Shown piece after piece: positions 26,936-34,436 of a stretch of DNA of 64,000 nt. Position 1 is the first letter of the stretch. Each line of letters starts with the position of its first letter. The notes under the pieces are model-generated. The model was given only the letters and a program-made list of their open reading frames with translations. It had not been told where the DNA came from and did not search any database. The stretch comes from Bacillota bacterium (GTDB taxonomy: Bacteria > Bacillota > Clostridia > Christensenellales > SZUA-584): assembly GCA_023399095.1 (NCBI GenBank), contig JAEWQS010000189.1:1-64000 (forward strand), in the 5' to 3' direction. Made by a program: the position numbers and the translations under genes.

Positions 26936-27984
26936 CGAAAAAATATGACATGATGGGTTTCGGTGAGGCGATGATACGTTTCAATGCCCCCGAGCATATG
27001 AGGCTCGAGCAGTCGAGCTCTCTGCAGCTTGCGATAGCTGCGGCAGAGCTTAATTGCTGCGTGAATATATCCAGACTGGGTCTTAAAACGGCGTATATAA
27101 CCAAGCTCGTGGACACGTGGAGCGGAAAATATATCATCAACCACGGCAGGGAACACGGCGTTGACATGTCCGGTGTGAAAACGGTGCCATTCGACGGCTG
27201 CGGAAAGACGAGAAACGGCTTTTGCTTCCTCGAGGTGGGCATAGGCCCGAGGGCGAGCAGACAAATATACGACCGTGGTCACAGTGCGATAAGCAAGGTG
27301 GAGCAGGGCGATTTCGACTGGGACGAGATACTGAAGGACACAAGGTGGTTCCATACCACCGGCATAACGACGGCTATATCTCAAGGAGCTGCGGAGCAGG
27401 CAATAGCGTCGCTTAAAGCAGCGAAAAGACTGGGGCTTACGACGAGCTTCGATCTTAACTTCCGCTCTACGCTGTGGACGAGCGAACAGGCGCAGGCTAC
27501 CATGAAGAGTGTGATGCCGTATGTTGACGTCATCATAGGCAACGAGGAAGATTTCGAGAAGATGCTCGGCATAAAGGCTGAGGGCACGGGCGAGCACTAC
27601 GCGAAGATAGACCCTGAAAGCTACAGGGCTGTCGCTGAGAAGGTGGTCAAGGCATACCCGAACGTCGTCGCGGTTGGGACGACGTTGAGGGAAGTCAAGA
27701 CTGCGCTGCTAAACGACTGGCGCACGGTCATGATGTACAAGGGCGGATATTACGTATCGCGCAAGTACGAGAACCTTGAGATAACGGATAGGACGGGTGG
27801 AGGAGACAGTTTCGCGTCGTCTATGATGTGGGGCATGCTCGAGGGCAAAGACCCGCAGTATATCGTTGATTTCTCGGCTGCATACTCCGCGCTGTGCCAT
27901 ACGTTCCTCGGAGACTGGAACTGGGCTTATAAGGAAGAAGCCGAGAGCGTTATGCGAGGCGAGAGCGCAAGGGTGAAAAGGTAA
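26932..27984 (+). CDS. PfkB-family sugar kinase (2-keto-3-deoxygluconate kinase-like)
   Basis: 350 residues. It begins YDMMGFGEAMIRFN, has the substrate-site region of KDG kinases (FDLNFRSTLW), IIGNEEDFEKMLG, and the ATP/anion-hole motif DRTGGGDSFASS with the catalytic Asp. Probable reaction: ATP-dependent phosphorylation of a keto-deoxy sugar acid. It closes the 22-28 kb operon. Since it lies just before the DERA microcompartment operon, which lacks its own deoxyribokinase, phosphorylation of deoxyribose is an alternative, but the sequence favours a KdgK-like enzyme. Confidence 0.8.
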   Translation: MTKKYDMMGFGEAMIRFNAPEHMRLEQSSSLQLAIAAAELNCCVNISRLGLKTAYITKLVDTWSGKYIINHGREHGVDMSGVKTVPFDGCGKTRNGFCFLEVGIGPRASRQIYDRGHSAISKVEQGDFDWDEILKDTRWFHTTGITTAISQGAAEQAIASLKAAKRLGLTTSFDLNFRSTLWTSEQAQATMKSVMPYVDVIIGNEEDFEKMLGIKAEGTGEHYAKIDPESYRAVAEKVVKAYPNVVAVGTTLREVKTALLNDWRTVMMYKGGYYVSRKYENLEITDRTGGGDSFASSMMWGMLEGKDPQYIVDFSAAYSALCHTFLGDWNWAYKEEAESVMRGESARVKR

Positions 27985-28076
27985 GACTATTATCACATTA
28001 TATAGCGATAGGGAGATTGGATAAGATATATATAAACACCTCTTTTTATGTTGGCTGTCCAAAGATTCAATCAAAC

Positions 28077-28105
28077 GTGGCGAAAAACATTGTATTTTTC
28101 GCCAC
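28077..28105. terminator. Perfect 11-bp hairpin after the kinase gene
   Basis: GTGGCGAAAAA (28077-28087) pairs with TTTTTCGCCAC (28095-28105) around a 7-nt loop. It lies 93 nt after the kinase stop. The T-run sits in the 3' arm rather than after it. Confidence 0.55.
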
Positions 28106-28406
28106 TATTAAATTATTAAGAACTTTAAATTGCCCATGACATCTCTCATATACACAAGCTCACCTTCAAACCAAGAATAATAACATATGATTTGCCGTTT
28201 TGGGGCTGCGTTGAATGACAACTAACTCAAGATTTCTCTGCGACTTAGCGCTCGATTGGCTCAGCATAAGAGAATAATTTATGGTTTAAATGCTAAACAG
28301 ATACAACATTTTTGTTCATATTTACAGGCTGACCATTAACTGAGAAGATATGAAAATAATACTGCCCGTTTTTAACGATAAAAATATTTTCAGTGGGCAG
28401 GAATAT

Positions 28407-28435
28407 TTGCATTAGTGTCGAATATAAGATAATAT
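28407..28435 (+). promoter_or_regulatory. Candidate promoter of the BMC operon
   Basis: TTGCAT (28407-28412), 17-nt spacer, TAATAT (28430-28435), 35 nt upstream of the regulator start. The CTGCCC/GGGCAG repeat lies directly upstream, a position suited to a regulator site. Confidence 0.5.
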
Positions 28436-28469
28436 AAGCAGTGAAGATATATTCAAAGGATGAAAAGCT

Positions 28470-29456
28470 TTGGGAAATATGATGGAAAACGCGACGATAA
28501 GCGAGATAAATACAATAATACGCATAGCGAAGAAGTACTACGAGCTTAATTTGTCTCAAGAACAGATAGCTGCGGAGGAAGAGACGTCTATATCCACGGT
28601 ATCGCGTATTATTAAAAAGGCTGTGACGCTTGGATATGTTAAGCATGAAATAATATATCCGGTAAGGTCTCTTGCGCTTCAGGAAGAGCTGCTGAAAAAG
28701 CACTTCGATATCGAGCACATTTTCATCACGCCGTGTTTTGTGAATGACGTCAGCATATGCATGACGGATACTTGCAAGATGGTTGCCGAAGATCTAAGCA
28801 AGATAGTATCAGACAATGATATCGTCAGCGTTTCGTGGGGCAGGACGATGGAGCACTTATCGTCACTTCTCGTGCCGCCCGCAACCACGAAAAAAGGGAT
28901 AACAATCGTGCAGCTCAACGGCTCTATTGCCACCAGCGTATTGTCAACAAAGACTGCGGGTCTGCTCGAAAAGTTTACGCAGGCATATGCGGGTGTGGGG
29001 TATATAATAGCCGCGCCGGCTCTCGTAGACGATGAAAAGATTGCAAACGAAATAAAGCGGGATTCGCGTATCAAGCTGGTGCTTGAGCTGGCAAGGGAGG
29101 CGAATATCGCCGTTTTCAGCATAGGGCAGACGTCTGAGAATTCGGTGCTGGTCGAGCGCTCGACAGTCACAGAGGAAAATATTAAGGCACTGCGCGAAGC
29201 CGGCGCTGTCGGCGATATATGCACAAGGTTTTTTGACATAAGCGGAGATCTCGTAGACAATGGATATAACGCGAGGACGATCGGCATTGAGCTTCACGAG
29301 CTTAAGAAAAAGAAGCACAGGATAGGGATAGCGGTCGGGGCAGAGAAAGCCGACGCCATAATCGGAGCGCTAAGAGGCGGGTATATGACGACTTTGTATA
29401 CGGATGAGATAACCGCCCTTAATATTTTAAAACGGTGCGAAGAGTATAATTTATAA
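28470..29456 (+). CDS. SorC/DeoR-type transcriptional regulator (deoxyribonucleoside-regulator-like)
   Basis: 328 residues. The N-terminal helix-turn-helix (YYELNLSQEQIAAEEETSIS then TVSRIIKKA) is followed by the SorC sugar-binding domain with SVSWGRTMEHL and a C-terminal GIAVGAEKADAIIGAL. Bacillus DeoR, of this same family, senses deoxyribose-5-phosphate, the expected substrate of the next gene. TTG 28470 is chosen because AAAGGA lies 9 nt upstream; ATG 28479 or 28482 are possible. The first BMC gene begins 33 nt after its stop, so it is probably the operon's own regulator. Confidence 0.85.
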   Translation: MGNMMENATISEINTIIRIAKKYYELNLSQEQIAAEEETSISTVSRIIKKAVTLGYVKHEIIYPVRSLALQEELLKKHFDIEHIFITPCFVNDVSICMTDTCKMVAEDLSKIVSDNDIVSVSWGRTMEHLSSLLVPPATTKKGITIVQLNGSIATSVLSTKTAGLLEKFTQAYAGVGYIIAAPALVDDEKIANEIKRDSRIKLVLELAREANIAVFSIGQTSENSVLVERSTVTEENIKALREAGAVGDICTRFFDISGDLVDNGYNARTIGIELHELKKKKHRIGIAVGAEKADAIIGALRGGYMTTLYTDEITALNILKRCEEYNL

Positions 29457-29489
29457 ACAAAATGATAAAACAATTCGGAGGGAGATTTT

Positions 29490-30320
29490 ATGGACATAAA
29501 CGAACTGATCAAGAAAGTAACTGAAGAAGTCTGTGCGCAGCTTAATGGCAAGCCGCAAACGTCACCGGCGGCAGCAAACGAATTTGCGCCCGCATCGCTG
29601 GCTAAGTACGTTGACCACACTCTTTTAAAGCCTGAGGCATCCGAAGCGGATGTGAGAAAGGTCTGTGACGAGGCTAAGAAGTATAACTTCGCGAGCGTAT
29701 GCGTAAACCCGAACCACATCAAATTTGTGGCAGAACAGCTTTCGGGCAGCGGAGTGGCACCCTGTGTCGTCATCGGCTTCCCGCTCGGCGCAACGACGCC
29801 TGAAGTTAAGGCGGAAGAGACTCAGGCCGTATTGCTGATGGGCGCAAAAGAAGTGGATATGGTCGTGAATATAGGCGCGATCAAATCGGACAACTGGCAG
29901 CTTGTTAAAAGGGACATCGAAGCTGTGGTGACAGCGGCAAAGGGCAGAGGGCTCGTCAAGGTCATCATTGAGACATGCCTGCTGACAGACGAGGAGAAGG
30001 TAAAGGTCTGCGCTATAGCGAAGATGGTGGGCGCGGATTTTGTAAAGACTTCTACCGGTTTCTCAAAGGGCGGAGCTACAAAAGAAGACGTCGCTCTGAT
30101 GCGCCAGACTGTAGGCCCTCATATGGGAGTTAAGGCATCGGGAGGCGTTCGCGATTACGAAACTGCAGTTGCGATGATAAAGGCGGGCGCGACAAGGCTG
30201 GGAACAAGCTCGGGCGTGACTATCGTATCGGGCGGCGGCAAGGCTTGCGTAAACTGCGGACAGTGCGCATCGGGCAATTGCCCGGCTGGCAATGTAGCGG
30301 TAATTAAAGACACATACTAA
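29490..30320 (+). CDS. deoC: Deoxyribose-5-phosphate aldolase, putative BMC cargo with Cys-rich tail
   Basis: 276 residues, versus about 220 for ordinary DERA. The core has YVDHTLLKP, the catalytic Asp in [11 protein letters not shown], Schiff-base Lys186 in FVKTSTGF, and Lys215 in VKASGGVR, so all catalytic and phosphate-site elements are intact. It cleaves deoxyribose-5-P to acetaldehyde and glyceraldehyde-3-P. Residues 1-18 ([18 protein letters not shown]) form an amphipathic helix typical of encapsulation peptides, followed by a Pro/Ala linker. The last 25 residues carry Cys253, 256, 259 and 264 followed by Pro, close to a ferredoxin [4Fe-4S] motif. First enzyme of the operon. Confidence 0.92.
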   Translation: MDINELIKKVTEEVCAQLNGKPQTSPAAANEFAPASLAKYVDHTLLKPEASEADVRKVCDEAKKYNFASVCVNPNHIKFVAEQLSGSGVAPCVVIGFPLGATTPEVKAEETQAVLLMGAKEVDMVVNIGAIKSDNWQLVKRDIEAVVTAAKGRGLVKVIIETCLLTDEEKVKVCAIAKMVGADFVKTSTGFSKGGATKEDVALMRQTVGPHMGVKASGGVRDYETAVAMIKAGATRLGTSSGVTIVSGGGKACVNCGQCASGNCPAGNVAVIKDTY

Positions 30321-30345
30321 TTGAATGTAATTTAAGGAGTTTAAT

Positions 30346-31404
30346 ATGAGCAGCATGATGAAGGCAGTAAGGATGTACGCACCCAGGGATCTGAGGTTAG
30401 AGCAGGTTCCCGTTCCCGAGATCAAGGAGAACGAGGTACTGATTAAGGTTATGGCCGTAGGCGTATGCGGATCGGACATTCCGCGCATCAACCAGTATGG
30501 CGCATATATAGCGCCCATAACTCCGGGTCATGAGTTTGCGGGCGAGATTGTCAAGACCGGCGCTGATGTTAAGAGCTATAAGGACGGCGATCGCGTTACG
30601 GTAGCGCCGCTGATGCCTTGCTTTAAGTGCGAGTATTGCCAGCAGGGGCACTTCTCGCTGTGCGTAGACTACAACTATTTCGGCTCGCGCTGCGACGGTG
30701 CTTTCGCCCAGTACCTTGCCGTTCCCGAGATCAATCTTGTCAAGATAGCCGACAACGTGACATATGAGGCTGCGGCGACGACAGATCCCCTTGCGAACGC
30801 GCTGCACTCTATCAAGCGCGGCGGTTTTAAAGCTGGCGACAAGGTATGCGTAGTGGGAACAGGACCTATCGGGCTTTATGCGCTTCAGTACATGAAAGCG
30901 AAGGGCGCTGCCAAGGTGGTCGCGGTAGACGTTTCGGAAGAAAAGCGCAAGGTCGCTCTCAATTGCGGAGCGGATGTGGCAATAGACGGAACTGCCGAGG
31001 ACGTCGTCGAGCAGATAATTAAAGCAACGGACGGCGGAGCGGATCTTTGTATAGACGCTTCCGGATTTCCTCCGGCACAGCACAACGCGATAATGGCGAC
31101 CGGCAAGCACGGCAGGATGGTATTCCTCGGGATATCGCACAAGCCGTTGGAGCTGTCTGAAAAGTGTGTCGATCAGATAATGAGGTTTGAGAAGCAGGTA
31201 ATAGGATCGTGGAATTCGTTCTCGAAGCCGTTCCCAGGATGGGAATGGACGCATGGAGTGGAAAGCCTCGCGGATGGAACGATAGACGCCGAGAAGATAA
31301 TCACGCACAAGCTTCGTCTTGAAGACGTGCCGGGCATATTTGACAAAATATATAAGAAGGAACTGTTCTTTAACAAGATACTGTTTCTGCCCTGGGCGGA
31401 ATAA
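30346..31404 (+). CDS. Zinc-dependent dehydrogenase, galactitol-1-phosphate dehydrogenase-like
   Basis: 352 residues. GVCGSDIPRINQYGAY with PITPGHEFAG resembles GatD (galactitol-1-phosphate 5-dehydrogenase); structural-zinc cysteines lie in CFKCEYCQQGHFSLC and the NAD fold in VVGTGPIGLY. In this operon it could reduce acetaldehyde to ethanol to recycle NADH, or oxidise a sugar- or polyol-phosphate feeding the pathway; GatD similarity favours the second. It has no encapsulation-like N-terminus. Start after AAGGAG. Confidence 0.85.
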   Translation: MSSMMKAVRMYAPRDLRLEQVPVPEIKENEVLIKVMAVGVCGSDIPRINQYGAYIAPITPGHEFAGEIVKTGADVKSYKDGDRVTVAPLMPCFKCEYCQQGHFSLCVDYNYFGSRCDGAFAQYLAVPEINLVKIADNVTYEAAATTDPLANALHSIKRGGFKAGDKVCVVGTGPIGLYALQYMKAKGAAKVVAVDVSEEKRKVALNCGADVAIDGTAEDVVEQIIKATDGGADLCIDASGFPPAQHNAIMATGKHGRMVFLGISHKPLELSEKCVDQIMRFEKQVIGSWNSFSKPFPGWEWTHGVESLADGTIDAEKIITHKLRLEDVPGIFDKIYKKELFFNKILFLPWAE

Positions 31405-31422
31405 ACGGACATAGGAGGGAAA

Positions 31423-32454
31423 ATGAAAGCATTCGTATATCACGGAGAAAAGAACTTCTCTATCGATCAGATAGAAAAACCTGTGGCCGAGGCGGGTGAA
31501 GCGGTTGCAAAGGTTTTGTGTGCTTCGATATGCGGCACTGACCTTCGCACATACAGGTTTGGCAGCGCCAAACTGAAGACGCCAGTAACTATAGGCCACG
31601 AAGGATGTTATGAGATTGTAGAAGTCGGCGAAGGCACGGGCTTAACCGTGGGAGAACGGTATACAATGGCGCCTGCCATAGGCTGCGGAGAGTGCAAAAA
31701 CTGCAAAAGAGAGCGCACAAATATGTGCTTGAGCCTTGAGACTATCGGCTTCCAGTTTGCGGGTACGTTCTCGGAATACATCAAAATACCTAAAAAGGCT
31801 ATAGAGCGGGGGCATCTCATTAAGGTGCCGGAGGGCATATCGGTGGAGGCCGCGAGCGTCGCCGAACCGATCGCATGCGCTATAAACGCGCAAAGCTTCT
31901 TGAATATAGAGAGGGGCGACAACGTACTCATATACGGCGCGGGATACCTCGGATGCATACACGCAGAGCTGGCCTTTATGAAGGGCGCGGGCAAGGTCAT
32001 TATAGGAGAGGTTTCCGAGAAGCGGCGCGTCAGCGCAGGCAGGCTCGTACCTAAGGCCCACATCGTCGATACGAAAGACGCGGGTTACGTGGAGCTTATA
32101 AAGAACATCGTAGGCACAGACGGAGTGGACGTTGTTATAACGGCATGCCCCGCAGGAATAACGCATAAGCAGGGCCTCGAGCTATTGAGTAACAACGGTC
32201 GTATAAGTCTGTTTGGAGGGCTTCCGGGCGACAACAATTTTCATATCGACAGCAACCTTATTCACTATAAGGAACTCGGTGTGTTCGGGGCGCATGCTTC
32301 GACCGTCAAGCAGAACAAGGAAGCGCTCGAGCTGATAGCAACTGGTAAGCTTGAAGTTGAAAAGTACATCACCAAGTTTGCTTTCGATGACATAGTAAAG
32401 GCGTTTGAGAGCCTTATAAGCGAGGACGCCGAGAAGGCGGTCGTCATTCCGTAA
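31423..32454 (+). CDS. Zinc-dependent alcohol dehydrogenase (MDR)
   Basis: 343 residues. SICGTDLRTYR, IGHEGCYEIVE, cysteines in CGECKNCKRERTNMC, and LIYGAGYLGC as the Rossmann loop. It follows the GatD-like gene by 18 nt with AGGAGGG. Candidate for NADH-consuming reduction of acetaldehyde to ethanol, which a DERA/aldehyde-dehydrogenase compartment needs for redox balance, although many BMCs use iron-type enzymes for this and none is present here. No N-terminal targeting helix. Confidence 0.85.
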   Translation: MKAFVYHGEKNFSIDQIEKPVAEAGEAVAKVLCASICGTDLRTYRFGSAKLKTPVTIGHEGCYEIVEVGEGTGLTVGERYTMAPAIGCGECKNCKRERTNMCLSLETIGFQFAGTFSEYIKIPKKAIERGHLIKVPEGISVEAASVAEPIACAINAQSFLNIERGDNVLIYGAGYLGCIHAELAFMKGAGKVIIGEVSEKRRVSAGRLVPKAHIVDTKDAGYVELIKNIVGTDGVDVVITACPAGITHKQGLELLSNNGRISLFGGLPGDNNFHIDSNLIHYKELGVFGAHASTVKQNKEALELIATGKLEVEKYITKFAFDDIVKAFESLISEDAEKAVVIP

Positions 32455-32509
32455 TACGGAATGCAAGAGACGTAAATACGAATACAACAAATTTTAAAGG
32501 AGAATTAAA

Positions 32510-32782
32510 ATGGACAAACAGGCACTCGGAATGGTTGAAACAAAGGGTCTTATCGGCGCAATAGAAGCGGCTGATGCAATGGTAAAAGCGGCGAACGTGA
32601 CGCTTATTGGCAAAGAGCAGATAGGCTCGGGGCTCGTAACGGTTATGGTGAGAGGCGATGTTGGAGCGGTAAAGGCGGCTGTTGATGCCGGTGCGGCTGC
32701 TGCAAAGCGCGTGGGAGAATTGGTATCTGTACACGTTATACCCCGCCCGCATCAGGATGTTGAAGGCATACTGCCCAGATAA
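32510..32782 (+). CDS. BMC-H hexameric shell protein 1
   Basis: 90-residue single BMC domain (PduA/EutM type) that forms hexagonal shell tiles. It begins [20 protein letters not shown], carries the pore-lining loop KEQIGSGL, and ends [16 protein letters not shown]. It is nearly identical to the products at 37792 and 38383 and is the only one in the first half of the operon. Strong AAGGAG site. Confidence 0.95.
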   Translation: MDKQALGMVETKGLIGAIEAADAMVKAANVTLIGKEQIGSGLVTVMVRGDVGAVKAAVDAGAAAAKRVGELVSVHVIPRPHQDVEGILPR

Positions 32783-32805
32783 CTGTTTAAAACGGAGAGT
32801 TGAAG

Positions 32806-33441
32806 TTGAACGAGCAAACGCTTATACGTACGATCACATTAGCAACAGTAAAGCAATTCGCGCTGGCGGGGAAAGGTTTTTTCCCCGCAGCGGTATCGGC
32901 GCGCCATGTGCACCTTTGCGCGGCGGACATTGAGACGCTTTTCGGCAAAGGACATAAGCTTGTTAAACTGCGGGACCTTATGCAGCCCGGACAATTTGCG
33001 TGCGAAGAGCAGGTGACTCTGGTCGGTAAAAAAGGGCGGATCGAGAAAATTCGCGTTCTGGGGCCGGCAAGACGCGAGACGCAGGTAGAGATATCGGTAA
33101 CGGACTGCTATAAGGCAGGCATCGAGCCTGTGGTGCGCATGTCGGGTGATCTTGACAACACTCCCGGAGGCAAGCTTATAGGCCCGGCGGGAGAAGTCGA
33201 TCTATCAAAAGGCGTCATCGTATCCGCAAGGCATCTGCATGCGACGGCGGAGCAGGCAGCGTGGTATGGACTTAAAAACGGTGATATTATAGCCGTAAAG
33301 AAAACGGGCGTCAGGGAAACGGTGTTTGGCAATATCGTTGTGCGCACAGGGAAGGAACACGACCTTGAGCTGCATTTTGATCCCGATGAAGCAAACGCGG
33401 CAGGACTAAAATCGGGCGATATGCTGGAGCTGGTGAAATGA
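32806..33441 (+). CDS. pduL: PduL-type phosphate propanoyl/acetyltransferase
   Basis: 211 residues, the typical size. Two zinc-binding segments are visible: SARHVHL (His34, His36) and SARHLHAT. PduL converts acyl-CoA plus phosphate to acyl-phosphate and CoA, recycling CoA inside microcompartments. I start it at TTG 32806: the GGAGAG at 32794-32799 abuts an earlier TTG (32800) but stands 6 nt from this one, and no ATG is available. The first 20 residues (TLIRTITLATVKQFALAG) can form an amphipathic targeting helix as in other PduL proteins. Confidence 0.92.
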   Translation: MNEQTLIRTITLATVKQFALAGKGFFPAAVSARHVHLCAADIETLFGKGHKLVKLRDLMQPGQFACEEQVTLVGKKGRIEKIRVLGPARRETQVEISVTDCYKAGIEPVVRMSGDLDNTPGGKLIGPAGEVDLSKGVIVSARHLHATAEQAAWYGLKNGDIIAVKKTGVRETVFGNIVVRTGKEHDLELHFDPDEANAAGLKSGDMLELVK

Positions 33442-33451
33442 GAGGCGGAAA

Positions 33452-34105
33452 ATGAACTATAGCGCGCAAGACATACAGGAACTAATACGGCGCGTCACAG
33501 AAGAGATATTAAGCGGACAGACGCAGATGCAAAGCGGCAGTTTGGCCGTGCTCTGCGGCATCGTTTTCGACCCGCAGGGCGTGAGAGAGTTCTTAGCGGA
33601 TAAAAACGTCACATATGCGCTGCCAGACGATATGCCGCCTCTTGTTGAGGGCTGCAAGGCGCTGAAGCTTGAGGCGGACAAACGCGAGATACTTGAAGGG
33701 CTGGCAGATTTTGAAGAGGTCGTGCTCGTCACGCCGCCGCTGTCGCTTCTGGCCGCAATTGCGGCAGCCGACGATACGTCTTTGACTGCGTCACTTATCA
33801 TCAGGCCTCTGCTCTGGGGCAAGGCTGTGACCGTGCTGCTCGACTTTGAAACGCCCAAGTACATGCGGGGCACAGCGCTTGCGGTTATAGCGGACAACAT
33901 AAATGCGCTCGAAAAGATGGGTGTCATTGTGAAAACGCTGGCGCGCAAAAACATCAAGAAACAGGGCAAAGCGCTTGTAACCGAACAGGATGTCAAGGAC
34001 GCGTACAAGGACGGCAGCATGAAGGTGAAGATGGAGCCGGGAGCAATAGTCACGCAGCTCGCGCAGGATACAGCAAAAGAGTGCGGCGTGAGCATCGAAT
34101 ATTAG
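33452..34105 (+). CDS. BMC-associated flavoprotein-like protein, putative cargo
   Basis: 217 residues. After an N-terminal amphipathic helix (AQDIQELIRRVTEEILSG) related to that of the DERA, there is a Rossmann-like region with VVLVTPPLSLLAAIAAADD and LIIRPLLWGKAVTVLL, reminiscent of the flavoprotein (dipicolinate synthase B/phosphopantothenoylcysteine decarboxylase) fold. Proteins of this kind occur in several BMC loci with no firmly known role. A C-terminal segment after about residue 150 is basic then acidic. The flavoprotein assignment is from fold-like pattern only. Confidence 0.6.
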   Translation: MNYSAQDIQELIRRVTEEILSGQTQMQSGSLAVLCGIVFDPQGVREFLADKNVTYALPDDMPPLVEGCKALKLEADKREILEGLADFEEVVLVTPPLSLLAAIAAADDTSLTASLIIRPLLWGKAVTVLLDFETPKYMRGTALAVIADNINALEKMGVIVKTLARKNIKKQGKALVTEQDVKDAYKDGSMKVKMEPGAIVTQLAQDTAKECGVSIEY

Positions 34106-34115
34106 GAGATATGAT

Positions 34116-34436
34116 ATGCAGATAGCAAGAGTAAAGGGAAGCGTTGTCAGCACTAACAAAGCCGAAAAGCTGCATGGCTTAAAGCTGCTGATCGTCGTTC
34201 CCATAGAACTCGCTACATTTGAAGAAAAAGGGTCACCGATAGTCGCTATTGACACCGTGGGCGCGGGAGCGGGAGAGGTCGTCATGCTGTGCGGCGGAAG
34301 CTCGTCGCGGCAGACGGTGCTGACTGAGAATAAACCGTCGGATATGGCTATCGTCGCCATAATTGACTCTATAGAGATAGAAGGAAAAACAGTATTCCGC
34401 AAGTTTGAAGAATCGGATCGGGGTGAGGACAAATGA
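34116..34436 (+). CDS. BMC-P pentameric shell vertex protein 1 (EutN/CcmL family)
   Basis: 106 residues. It begins IARVKGSVVSTNKAEKLHGLKLL as EutN/CcmL proteins do, and VAIDTVGAGAGEVVMLCGGSSSR carries the conserved GAGxGxxV turn. Pentamers cap the vertices of the polyhedral shell. It has a charged C-terminal tail longer than in the other two copies (38099, 38660). Its stop overlaps the next start by ATGA. Confidence 0.9.
   Translation: MQIARVKGSVVSTNKAEKLHGLKLLIVVPIELATFEEKGSPIVAIDTVGAGAGEVVMLCGGSSSRQTVLTENKPSDMAIVAIIDSIEIEGKTVFRKFEESDRGEDK

Larger units (their letters stand above)
27985..28469. other. Intergenic region before the microcompartment operon
   Basis: 485 nt without a gene on either strand that I would support. 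It holds a hairpin ending the preceding operon (28077-28105), a spaced inverted repeat CTGCCC/GGGCAG (28363-28368 and 28395-28400) that may be an operator, and a candidate promoter (28407-28435) for the BMC operon. Confidence 0.55.

Noticed and set aside
26932..27984. PfkB kinase as the deoxyribokinase of the BMC pathway
   Set aside because: It is joined by overlaps to the preceding sugar-acid operon, separated from the BMC operon by a hairpin and a new promoter, and looks KDG-kinase-like.
30397..31599. 400-codon minus-strand ORF opposite the GatD-like gene
   Set aside because: Fully antisense to a dehydrogenase with intact zinc motifs, and it crosses the intergenic junction into the next gene without its own start signals.
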